This document shows positions 9,591-17,394 of a DNA stretch of 64,000 nucleotides, piece by piece. Every line of letters begins with the position of its first letter. Positions within the stretch are counted from its first letter, which is position 1. The translations under genes and the position numbers were made by a program. Source of the DNA: Asticcacaulis sp. AC460 (GTDB lineage: Bacteria; Pseudomonadota; Alphaproteobacteria; Caulobacterales; Caulobacteraceae); contig NZ_AWGD01000039.1 of NCBI RefSeq assembly GCF_000495795.1, positions 32,889-96,888 of the forward strand. Direction: 5' to 3'. The notes under the pieces are model-generated. The model was not told where the DNA came from. It was given only the letters and a program-made list of their open reading frames with translations, and made no database searches.

Positions 9591-10624
9591 TGAAGCGCCC
9601 CATCTGGCTGCTCAGGCTGATGATCGTCGTCGTCGCCGTTGTCTGTACGGCGGTCTTCGTGCCGTGGGACCTGGCCTATGCCTATTTCGCACCCCTGCCA
9701 AACACCGTCCAGGCGCAGGTCGAAGACGCGGCCCCCCACGGTCTCGATGGCGTCATCGTCTATGTCGATCAGGGCGGCAAACCGCCGGCCTTTTATGCGG
9801 CTGGGTGGAAGGACAGGGTGGTCAAGACTCCGGCCGATCCGCATGCCCTGTTCAAGATCGCCAGCATCAGCAAGCTGTATATCGCCGTTGCCGCCGCCAA
9901 GCTGGTCGAGGACAAGCGTCTGTCGCTGGACGACACCCTGGCGCATCTGTTGCCCGACGTGGCCGGACGGATCGAGAACGCCGACAAGATCACGCTGCGG
10001 ATGATGCTACAGCACCGCAGCGGCATCCCCAATTTTACTGACGCACGGGCCTTCCGATGGGACAGGATGACCGATCCCGAGGCGGTGCTGAATCTGGTCC
10101 TCGATAAGCCGGCGGATTTCGAGCCCGGCAGCCGGCACAGCTATTCCAACACCAACTACCTGCTGGTCGGGCGGATTCTCGACAAGACGCTGGGATATGA
10201 CCACCAGGCCTATATCAAGGCGGAAATCCTGACGCCGCTGGGGCTGACCCACACCTATGGGCGCCTGAGCGAGATCAATCCGGCCGACCTGGCCAGCGGC
10301 TATGTCTTCGGCCTGGACGGCGACATGAAGCCGCTCGACAACGTCATTGCCGGCGGCTCGATGGTGGCAACGGCCCAGGATGTCGGCATCTTCCTGCGGG
10401 CGCTGAACGACGGCTCGTTGCTGGATGACGGCGAACAGGCGGTCTATTCTTCGATCTATGAGTATGAGCACACCGGCCTGGTGCCCGGCTATCAGAGTAT
10501 CGCCCGCTATCACAAGGATATCGATACCGTGGTTGTACAGTTCGTCAGCACCAGTGGTGGCAATGCCTGGACCAAGTCGGACATTGTCTACGACCGGATT
10601 GTCCGGATTTTGCGCAAGGGTTAG
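9590..10624 (+). CDS. Serine hydrolase, beta-lactamase/DD-peptidase fold (class C-like)
   Basis: Exported or membrane-anchored protein of 344 aa. The N terminus is a long hydrophobic signal/anchor (MKRPIWLLRLMIVVVAVVCT). Catalytic motifs of the penicillin-binding fold are visible: SISK at about 92-95, YSN in HSYSNTNYL, and HTG in YEHTGLVPGY. The family includes D-Ala-D-Ala carboxypeptidases, esterases and lactamases. It is the last gene of the GntR-ABC operon, translationally coupled through TGATG, suggesting that hydrolase and transporter act on a common envelope substrate. It converges with the lipoprotein gene, overlapping by four bases. Confidence 0.85.
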   Translation: MKRPIWLLRLMIVVVAVVCTAVFVPWDLAYAYFAPLPNTVQAQVEDAAPHGLDGVIVYVDQGGKPPAFYAAGWKDRVVKTPADPHALFKIASISKLYIAVAAAKLVEDKRLSLDDTLAHLLPDVAGRIENADKITLRMMLQHRSGIPNFTDARAFRWDRMTDPEAVLNLVLDKPADFEPGSRHSYSNTNYLLVGRILDKTLGYDHQAYIKAEILTPLGLTHTYGRLSEINPADLASGYVFGLDGDMKPLDNVIAGGSMVATAQDVGIFLRALNDGSLLDDGEQAVYSSIYEYEHTGLVPGYQSIARYHKDIDTVVVQFVSTSGGNAWTKSDIVYDRIVRILRKG

Positions 10625-11304
10625 CGCACCTCGACCTTCAACCGGTTCCAGTCGGCGGTCGGGGCGTCTTCGTAGTGCTTGACCTGGTCGTAACGTTGCA
10701 GCACCAGCGGCGTCAGTTTTTGCGCTTCGGCCAGCGAGTTGAACTCGCAGGTTCCGGCTTCAGGGGCGGGGTCGAGCGGTGTTTCCTTGCGCTCCTTGCC
10801 ATCGGCCAGTGGGGCGTAGTGTTCGACCGGGTGGCGGGCGACGTCGAGATCGCCGCAGTCGAGGCTTAAATATTCGAAGGCGTCGCTGCTGAGGCCGGGT
10901 TTCAGGCCGAGATCGCGCGGGTAACGGATGATCATATAGACGGCGCGGTCGGGCGTGCGGGTCAGGTTGAAACCCATCAGCCAGTAGCGGTGGGCCTCGG
11001 CATTGGTCTCGGCGACGATCGGCGTGAAGCTGTGCCAGGTGACGCCGGCGTTAAAGGGTTTCTCGGTATTGGAGGTCAGGTTGACGACCGTACCGGCGTC
11101 TTCACCGGCGCGGGGCCTGACGGTGATATGGCGGGTCTTGTCGTGGCCGTCGATACGGAAGGGCTCGGTCATGACGACTTCGGCGGCGCCTTCGAACGGG
11201 CCGTCGCCGTTGAGGTCAGGGCCGACCACGGACTGATCGTCGAAGACCTTGTTGCATCCGGCCAGGACCAGGCCGGCCATGAGTGCGAGAACTACGTATT
11301 TCAT
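10621..11304 (-). CDS. Lipoprotein, tandem family member 1
   Basis: 227 aa. I start at the ATG at 11304, preceded by a near-perfect AGGAGG; this gives a lipoprotein signal MKYVVLALMAGLVLAGC with lipobox LAGC. After the Cys comes a VGPDLNGDGPFEG segment. Shared with the two following minus-strand genes are a central strand naming a membrane-like motif YWLMGFNLTRTPDRAVYMIIRYP and a C-terminal block CEFNSLAEAQKLTPLVL ending in a W-x3-KVEV-type strand. Two cysteines in the mature part (LDCGD, TCEF) may form a disulfide. No function recognised. Confidence 0.8.
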   Translation of the reverse strand: MKYVVLALMAGLVLAGCNKVFDDQSVVGPDLNGDGPFEGAAEVVMTEPFRIDGHDKTRHITVRPRAGEDAGTVVNLTSNTEKPFNAGVTWHSFTPIVAETNAEAHRYWLMGFNLTRTPDRAVYMIIRYPRDLGLKPGLSSDAFEYLSLDCGDLDVARHPVEHYAPLADGKERKETPLDPAPEAGTCEFNSLAEAQKLTPLVLQRYDQVKHYEDAPTADWNRLKVEVR

Positions 11305-11370
11305 GATCGCCTCCTGAAGGAGAGTGTTGATCACAGGGGCGTGATCGTCAAATGACAAAGCCTGTAAGCG

Positions 11371-12078
11371 TCAGGGGATACGGACCCGTATCGGTGACCA
11401 TGCGTAGGTCGAACCTTTCTCGTCTTCCGGCAGGCCGCGATTGGCGCGTGTCTCTTCTGCTGCCTTAGCCATCAAGACAGGCAGGTAGGTTTGAAGCTCT
11501 TCCAGACTTGCGAAGCCGCAACTGGGCGGGGCGTTGTCATCCGGTATGTCCGGTTCGATCGTCGGCACCGATACCGCTTCGGAAGGCGGTTCGGCCGTGG
11601 CCGCCTCTTCGACGGCCTTGGCTCCCGGACTAAAGCCCATCATTTCGCACGTTATCACGATCATGCCGGCATCAGAGGCGGAACCGGGGGCTGATTGCCA
11701 GTCTTGCGGAAAGCGGAAAACGGCGAAGGCTGAACGATCCCGACTACGGAAGACATTGATCCCAACCAGCCAATAATCGAATTGGCGCTCAAATCCGGGC
11801 GTGCCCGTTGGCACTGGTTGCCACGTTAATTGCGCATCGAAGGTCCGTACGACATCCAGAACATCCGTGTGGATAAGGGTCGTGTCGCCTTGCGGTGTGT
11901 GGAGGATCTCTATCCTGTCGGACTCGTTGCCGGTCTTCACGCCGGTCAATTCGATGCGTGGACTTTCACCGAAGGGGGACGGAGCCGAGGCCAGGTCCGG
12001 TCCCAAAGGCAGCATTTGGCAGCCCGTTACGGTCGCCAGGATCAGAGCCAGAACCAGGTAGTGCCGGATCGCGCGCAT
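11371..12078 (-). CDS. Lipoprotein, tandem family member 2
   Basis: 235 aa, signal MRAIRHYLVLALILATVTGC with lipobox VTGC, then QMLPLGPDLASAPSPFGESP. The shared core appears as DYWLVGINVFRSRDRSAFAV and SCGFASLEELQTYLPVLMA, ending WSPIRVRI. An extra Pro/Glu/Ala-rich linker (about 155-185) separates the core from the C-terminal block. Good GGAGGGG ribosome-binding site. Transcribed toward member 1 with 66 bp between. Paralogue of the genes at 10621 and 12359; role unknown, probably in the periplasm or outer membrane. Confidence 0.82.
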   Translation of the reverse strand: MRAIRHYLVLALILATVTGCQMLPLGPDLASAPSPFGESPRIELTGVKTGNESDRIEILHTPQGDTTLIHTDVLDVVRTFDAQLTWQPVPTGTPGFERQFDYWLVGINVFRSRDRSAFAVFRFPQDWQSAPGSASDAGMIVITCEMMGFSPGAKAVEEAATAEPPSEAVSVPTIEPDIPDDNAPPSCGFASLEELQTYLPVLMAKAAEETRANRGLPEDEKGSTYAWSPIRVRIP

Positions 12079-12189
12079 CTTCCCCTCCGCAGATGAGAAG
12101 AGGTTATGTCACGAATCCGTGATCGTCAAGTGATCCCTCTGTGATCGCTTTCCTCGTCTCGCACGCGGCGGAAACGACGTTAAGGGGTG

Positions 12190-12271
12190 TCCACAGATAA
12201 GCCAGAGAAGCCAGATGTTCGCGGCGGTCAGGATGGCCATGAACATCTGGCTTCTCTGGCTTATCTGTGGA
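12190..12271. repeat. AAGCCAGAT inverted-repeat element, copy A
   Basis: Two perfect 31-bp arms (12190-12220 and 12241-12271) around a 20-bp spacer. Outer ends read TCCACAG, inner ends CAGATGTTC. This copy has AAGCCAGAG then AAGCCAGAT where other copies have AAGCCAGAT twice; the change is matched on the other arm, so the stem is preserved. It lies in the 280-bp gap between lipoprotein genes, which holds nothing else recognisable. Confidence 0.85.
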
Positions 12272-12358
12272 TTTCACCTTTTCGAACAGCGGGATAGCCA
12301 TAGACTTGCGGAGTGCCGGCGCGACGTTTTACGCCCGCCCGCCGCAGGGGCCACGAAA

Positions 12359-13030
12359 TCAGTGCACCGTGATGGTGACCGGCTTCCATTCGTAATTGTT
12401 TTCCTGGCGGCTGGCCGGGACCTTGGCGTTGATATCGGCCTCTTCCTGCGCCGCGGCAAGTACCTTGGGGCCGAAGGCATGGACCTCTTCGACCGTGTTG
12501 AAATCGCACCCGCTCATGATGTCACCCAGGGCGCTGGCCAGCATTTGCGACTGCTCGTCCTCACTGGCGTTTTCGTTGCCGCTGTACTTGGCTTCGATTT
12601 CCTCTTCGGACGGCATGCGCATGACGCAGGTCACCATCATGATCGAAGCCTGGGTCTCGCTGCCCGGCGTAAAGCTGGTGCCCTTGGGGTAGGTCAGGAT
12701 GGCATAGACCGAACGGTCGGCCGACTGAAAGACATTGGCGGCAATCAGCCAGTTGACCTCGTCCTTGCCCTCGCCGATGGCGTGATAGGTCACGTCGCCT
12801 TCATAGGGTTTCTGACCCAGCATCGGATAGGTGAGGGTGATCCGGTCGCCCTCCGGCGTGTGGCGGATCTCGACGTCCATGCTTTCTTCTTCATTGACGA
12901 TGTCGACCTGGGCGGCGCTGCCGAACGGAGTCGGCGCCTTGGCCAGGTCCGGCCCGACCGGAAACATGTTGCAGGCCGAAAGCGTCAGCATCGCCGCGCC
13001 CGCCGCCACTATCTGGAAAAAGCCCCTCAT
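12359..13030 (-). CDS. Lipoprotein, tandem family member 3
   Basis: 223 aa, signal MRGFFQIVAAGAAMLTLSAC with lipobox LSAC, then NMFPVGPDLAKAPTPFGSAA, nearly the same start as member 2. The core strand VNWLIAANVFQSADRSVYAI and the C-terminal block GCDFNTVEEVHAFGPKVLAA ending WKPVTITV match the other two members. The ATG follows GGGGAGGATAGG. Probably the promoter-proximal gene of the lipoprotein series, although the inverted repeat between it and member 2 could separate transcripts. Confidence 0.82.
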   Translation of the reverse strand: MRGFFQIVAAGAAMLTLSACNMFPVGPDLAKAPTPFGSAAQVDIVNEEESMDVEIRHTPEGDRITLTYPMLGQKPYEGDVTYHAIGEGKDEVNWLIAANVFQSADRSVYAILTYPKGTSFTPGSETQASIMMVTCVMRMPSEEEIEAKYSGNENASEDEQSQMLASALGDIMSGCDFNTVEEVHAFGPKVLAAAQEEADINAKVPASRQENNYEWKPVTITVH

Positions 13031-13215
13031 CCTATCCTCCCCTGGACATGTGGCGGCAATTTACGGTGCGGAACGGGGGGCGTCAATGCGCGCAATCGGC
13101 CACACCCCGGGCCGCGGCGCATGACATACAGCCTTTTCGCTTGCCGGGTGTTCGTTTGCCGCTAGAGTGGGTTAACGAATTATGGTGGGTGCGGATTTTG
13201 AGTTCGGGGGATGGC

Positions 13216-14715
13216 ATGAAGGCCGGTCGTAAACTGCGTTTGATGGGTAGTCTGGTGGCCATGGCCATGGGGTTGGCCGTGTCTGCCGTTCAGGCCGCCG
13301 ATGCACCGCAATCCAGCCCCGGCACGGCCATCGCCATCATGCAGGCTTCGGCCGCGCTGCAGAGCGAAGACTGCACCGCTGCGCGCGCACCGCTGAACCT
13401 GCTGTGGAACGACCCCTATCTCGACCAGGCCGATCCCGATCTGGCGGCCCAGATGCGCGCCTCCCTGATCGCCTGCACGGCCCAGACGGACGGCATGAAA
13501 GCAGCGATCGCCCTGTCGGCGATGAACATCAAGCGCCCGAATGCGACGATCGCGGCCTATGACCTGCATATCTTCCTGCAACTGATCGACAACCAGGTTA
13601 TCGCCGCCAACACCACCCTTAACGACGCCCTGACGCGCTTCCCGGCAACGGCGACCGACATGACCGACATGACCGTGCTGGGCGTGCTGCTGCAACTGAG
13701 CTCGGTCGATGGTGAGGCCGGCTATGCCGTGCTGAACCGCCTGCAGGAGGCGCGCTGGCAGGCGCACAATCCGGCGATGCGGCCGCTGATCGGCTTTTTG
13801 CGTGTCGAGGGCCTGCGCAAGTCGCTCGCCGCCGGTGACGCCACCCATGTCGCCCTGTACCGCCAGGATATCGCCCAGGACAGCCTGATCTATGTGATGG
13901 TCGAGGGTGATGGCGAGCTGAGCGATCCCAATGTGCCGTCGATCGACGTCCGTCCGGTCATCCAGCGTGAGATCGAAGCCAATGCGACACGCGTCGCCGG
14001 CAACCCGGCCGAGTTGATGGTGCTGCGTTATCTCATCATGCTGGAACGCTCCAACAATCAGAGCGCCCTGGCCCTGACCCAACTGGACGGCATCCTCAGC
14101 CTGGTCGACCAGTACGGTCTGCAGAACTTCCAGAACATCGAATCCTATCCAGGCCTCCTGACCGACAAGGCGTCGTTGCTGGCCGACCTGGGGCGCTATG
14201 CCGAGGCCGACAAGGCGTTCAAGGACGGCGCCGCCAAGCTGACGCCGCAGTATTCGGTCGATCACAACCTGATCTATGTCAACTTCCTGGTCGATAACGG
14301 CCGCGAGAAGGACGCCCTGAATGTGGCGGCGACCCTGGTGCCCGAAGCCATGGAACAGGACGACCAGTATCAGCTGACCGCCACACGGGCCTGCGCCTAT
14401 GCCTATTCTGGTGATGAGCCGGCCTATGCCCAGGCGGTCGAGGTCCTGGCGACCCAGCCGTTGTTGAAGGTCAAGCCGGCCCTGTGCGCGGGCGACAGTG
14501 AGGGCGCGGCTGCCGCGTTGATCGCCGCTATCAACGACCCGGGAAGCCGGCTGTCGGTGATCATGTTCCTGCAGAAGGGCTTGCCGCAATTGCCGTTTGG
14601 CGAGCGCGACAAGGGTTTCATCGCGGCCCAGGATGCACTGAAGGCGCGGCCGGATGTCATTGCCGCGGCGCAGGCCGCGAAGATCAATATCCGGACCTGG
14701 CCGCTGAGGTTTTAG
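13216..14715 (+). CDS. Secreted helical-repeat (TPR-like) protein
   Basis: 499 aa. The start at 13216 is preceded by GGGGGA and gives a clear signal peptide (AMGLAVSAVQAADA). The mature protein is almost entirely helical, with Ala/Leu-rich segments of the tetratricopeptide type, for example DKASLLADLGRYAEADKAFKD followed by VNFLVDNGREKDALNVAATL. No catalytic motif is visible. TPR proteins of this kind act as scaffolds in the periplasm. It is divergent from lipoprotein member 3 and convergent with the lipoprotein at 14742; no partner can be assigned. Confidence 0.75.
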   Translation: MKAGRKLRLMGSLVAMAMGLAVSAVQAADAPQSSPGTAIAIMQASAALQSEDCTAARAPLNLLWNDPYLDQADPDLAAQMRASLIACTAQTDGMKAAIALSAMNIKRPNATIAAYDLHIFLQLIDNQVIAANTTLNDALTRFPATATDMTDMTVLGVLLQLSSVDGEAGYAVLNRLQEARWQAHNPAMRPLIGFLRVEGLRKSLAAGDATHVALYRQDIAQDSLIYVMVEGDGELSDPNVPSIDVRPVIQREIEANATRVAGNPAELMVLRYLIMLERSNNQSALALTQLDGILSLVDQYGLQNFQNIESYPGLLTDKASLLADLGRYAEADKAFKDGAAKLTPQYSVDHNLIYVNFLVDNGREKDALNVAATLVPEAMEQDDQYQLTATRACAYAYSGDEPAYAQAVEVLATQPLLKVKPALCAGDSEGAAAALIAAINDPGSRLSVIMFLQKGLPQLPFGERDKGFIAAQDALKARPDVIAAAQAAKINIRTWPLRF

Positions 14716-14741
14716 TCCCGAAAAAGTCCTTCGCTATCAAT

Positions 14742-15227
14742 CTATTGCTGGTTCAGGTCGCAGCGAACGGTATATACCTGCTTTTGAAGCTCTTCGACAT
14801 AGTCCTGCGTGTCGTTGCACAGCATGGTTTCGACCCGCTTGCCATCCTTCGTAGCGAAGACCTCGAGGTGCAGGATCGGCTTGCCCTGCGAAATTTTATC
14901 CAGCTTGGCCCGGTCGACCGCCTTGGCCGTCAGGTGGACCGTCTGGCTGTCCCTCAGCACCAGGTCGTAGGTGTCGGTGCCGAGATGGATCGTGCCATCG
15001 TCCGGATCGGCCAGGGACATCGTGTCCTGGGTTACAATACCGAAATAGAAGGCGGTCAACGTGGCCTTTTCACCTTTTTCGTTCAGGCGCGCCACGGTTG
15101 CCGTGGGCAGCTTGACCTCGACCGTGGAGCGGAAGCTGGCGGGCTTCGTGTCCTCGGCGCCTTGCGGCGAACACTGGGCGAGCCCGAGGCTCAGCAGGGC
15201 GAACAGGGGGAGGGCAAGGCGGCGCAT
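14742..15227 (-). CDS. Small lipoprotein, second family, member 1
   Basis: 161 aa from the ATG at 15227 (an upstream GTG at 15233 is possible). Signal MRRLALPLFALLSLGLAQC with lipobox LAQC. The mature part begins with VEVKLPTATVARLNEKGEKA, resembling the next gene's VKLTVSPAAKAKLAAAGKGI, so the two are probably paralogues. It contains two cysteines near the C terminus (MLCNDTQ, VRCDLNQQ). Function not recognised. The gene upstream on the same strand ends 60 bp away. Confidence 0.72.
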   Translation of the reverse strand: MRRLALPLFALLSLGLAQCSPQGAEDTKPASFRSTVEVKLPTATVARLNEKGEKATLTAFYFGIVTQDTMSLADPDDGTIHLGTDTYDLVLRDSQTVHLTAKAVDRAKLDKISQGKPILHLEVFATKDGKRVETMLCNDTQDYVEELQKQVYTVRCDLNQQ

Positions 15228-15286
15228 GGGCACTCTTTCAAACGAGATGCCGTCTTTAGCCGGGGAATGCGACAGTTTTGTAAAGG

Positions 15287-15751
15287 TCAGGTGGCGGGCT
15301 GGTCTTCCGCCGTCAGCTTGCAGTGAATAGCGGGCGGCGCCGATCTGGCCTCATCGACTGGGCCGCTGAACATAGAACAGGTGACGGGAATAGGGGTGTC
15401 TTTTGCTCGGGTCGACCAGGCATTGATGATCACCGTCGGCTTACCTTTTATCTCGACCAGCTTCCTGGGATCAGGGTCGATGTCGGGAATAACGACCATC
15501 TGATCGGACGGCGTTACGGTGATGAGATGATTACCAAGGCCTATTCGGCCATGCCAGCCTATCGGATGCAATGCTTCACCCGAGACCACTGCGAGAATCT
15601 GTATGCCTTTTCCGGCGGCGGCCAGTTTCGCCTTCGCCGCCGGGCTTACGGTCAGTTTGACCTTGAAGCCATAGTCGCCCAAATCCGCGCCCGTCCGTGG
15701 CGCGCAGGCCGTCATGCCAGCCAAAGCCGTCAAGAGCAGGAGCCCCCTCAC
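15287..15751 (-). CDS. Small lipoprotein, second family, member 2
   Basis: 154 aa, GTG start, signal MRGLLLLTALAGMTAC with lipobox MTAC. It has the same plan as the neighbouring gene at 14742: a beta-rich domain with a KAKLAAAGKG helix-turn and two late cysteines (VTCSMFSG, IHCKLTAE). The GTG overlaps the fucosidase stop in GTGA, so it is the last translationally coupled gene of the acetylesterase-fucosidase operon. A binding or chaperone role for glycan processing is only a guess from context. Confidence 0.72.
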   Translation of the reverse strand: MRGLLLLTALAGMTACAPRTGADLGDYGFKVKLTVSPAAKAKLAAAGKGIQILAVVSGEALHPIGWHGRIGLGNHLITVTPSDQMVVIPDIDPDPRKLVEIKGKPTVIINAWSTRAKDTPIPVTCSMFSGPVDEARSAPPAIHCKLTAEDQPAT

Positions 15752-17394
15752 ACCAGGCCGCTGCCCATGATCTTCAAAGCCGGCGAGAAGGTCGGGCGCG
15801 CGTCAGGCAGTTTCACCGTCAGGCCGTCCATGCCCAGTTCGAACTTTAGCGGCTGGCCGTGGCCCAGAAGTTCGACGCGCTCGACCGTGCCCTTGCGTAG
15901 CGGCGAACCTTCGGCGAGGCTGATGAGGGTGACATAGCCGCTGGTCGGCCATTCCAGCGGCAGGGCGTAGAGAGTCCCTGCTTTGGTGGTGTAGCGGATG
16001 TCTTCGTGTGTAAACGGCTTGGCCTCGCCCTCGTTCATATGGCCTTCGACCACCTTGAACGGGCCTTCGCCATAGATGGCGTATGGCCGGGTGGCGAAGA
16101 TGGCCTCGCCGTTGACGTCGAGCCAAGCCTTCATCTCGCCCAGGATGGCGACTTCCTTTTCGTCGATCTCGCCATTGCCGCGCACCGGGATCGACAGCAG
16201 CATGTTGCCGTTCTTCGACACGATGTCGGTCAGGCGCTGGATGACCGACTTGGCGCTCTTGTAGCCATTGCGTTCATACAGGCCGCGGTCGTAGTGCCAG
16301 TTACCGATGCAGGTGCAGGTCTGCCAGACATTGCCGCGCAGGCGGTCGGAATAGCCGCGTTCGATGTCCTCGGTGATCGCCTTGCGCTGGACGTCGTCCA
16401 GCTTCTTGCCGGTGGCGATGACGTCGGCCGTGCCGTGCCACTTGACCGCCTGGTTGTAGTAGTAGGCGGTGGCATCGAGGCCGTATTGCTCCAGCGGCAG
16501 GCCGGTATTGTCGAAATAGACCAGATCCGGCTTGTACTTGTCGATCATGTCGTTCTGGCGCAGCAGCCACTTTTTCGCATAGTAGGCGCCGTTGGGCGGA
16601 ACCGTCTCCAGCCATTGGCCCGAGGTGCTGTTGATGTGGTCCTGCATGGCCTGGATCGAGTTTATACCGTCGGGCGGCGGCATGTCGCCAAAGCGGCCGG
16701 TGTACAGCTCCTGCGGGTCGTAGCCGTCCCACCACCTGCCCTTGCCGTCGGCCTTCGTCAGGCGGGCGGCGTCGTAGCGCAGGCCCTTGACCGGACCTTC
16801 GGCGTCGTAACCGTAGGCGGTTTGCCACCAGTGCCAGGCGTGGGCGGCGTGGTTGGACAGGCCGAACTTCAGGCCGTGCTTGCGCGCGGCAGCGGCGAAG
16901 TCGCCGCAGATGTCACGCTTGGGGCCGATATTGACCGCATTCCATGCTTGGTACTTGGAATCGTACAGGTCGAAATTGTCGTGGTGATTGGCCATGGCGA
17001 CGAAGTATTTGGCGCCGACCGACTTATAGAGGGCCAGCAGGCTGTCCGGATCGAACTTCTCGGCCTTCCAGTCCTTGAGGAACTCCATGAAGCCGAACTG
17101 GGCCGGGTGGCCGTAGGTCTTGGTGTGATGTTCGTAGTAGAAGTTGCCCTGGATATACATCTGGCGGCCGTACCAGTCGCCGCATTCCGGGATACATTGC
17201 GGGCCCCAGTGGGCCCACAGGCCCAGCTTGGCGTCGCGGAACCAGTCCGGCGTCTGGTAGGCCGAGCCCAGCGATTCCCAGGTGGCCTTGTAGGGGGCCG
17301 GGGCTGCGTTAGCAGCGGTAGCGGAGACGGCGGCGACAGCCAAGGAAGCACTAGGTAGGGCGGCGGTCAACAGGTTACGGCGGGACAGTTTCAC
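15748..17394 (-). CDS. Exported alpha-L-fucosidase, GH29
   Basis: 548 aa glycoside hydrolase releasing terminal L-fucose. The N terminus MKLSRRNLLTAALPSASLAV has a twin-arginine-like pattern followed by a cleavable Ala-rich signal, so export through Tat is likely. GH29 features include WFRDAKLGLWAHWGPQ near the N terminus, FVAMANHHDNFDLYDS, and the nucleophile motif DLVYFDNTG (Asp about 295). A C-terminal beta domain follows. The start is GTG in a GTGA overlap with the upstream acetylesterase. Context with that esterase and the xylose genes points to plant hemicellulose. Confidence 0.9.
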   Translation of the reverse strand: MKLSRRNLLTAALPSASLAVAAVSATAANAAPAPYKATWESLGSAYQTPDWFRDAKLGLWAHWGPQCIPECGDWYGRQMYIQGNFYYEHHTKTYGHPAQFGFMEFLKDWKAEKFDPDSLLALYKSVGAKYFVAMANHHDNFDLYDSKYQAWNAVNIGPKRDICGDFAAAARKHGLKFGLSNHAAHAWHWWQTAYGYDAEGPVKGLRYDAARLTKADGKGRWWDGYDPQELYTGRFGDMPPPDGINSIQAMQDHINSTSGQWLETVPPNGAYYAKKWLLRQNDMIDKYKPDLVYFDNTGLPLEQYGLDATAYYYNQAVKWHGTADVIATGKKLDDVQRKAITEDIERGYSDRLRGNVWQTCTCIGNWHYDRGLYERNGYKSAKSVIQRLTDIVSKNGNMLLSIPVRGNGEIDEKEVAILGEMKAWLDVNGEAIFATRPYAIYGEGPFKVVEGHMNEGEAKPFTHEDIRYTTKAGTLYALPLEWPTSGYVTLISLAEGSPLRKGTVERVELLGHGQPLKFELGMDGLTVKLPDARPTFSPALKIMGSGLV

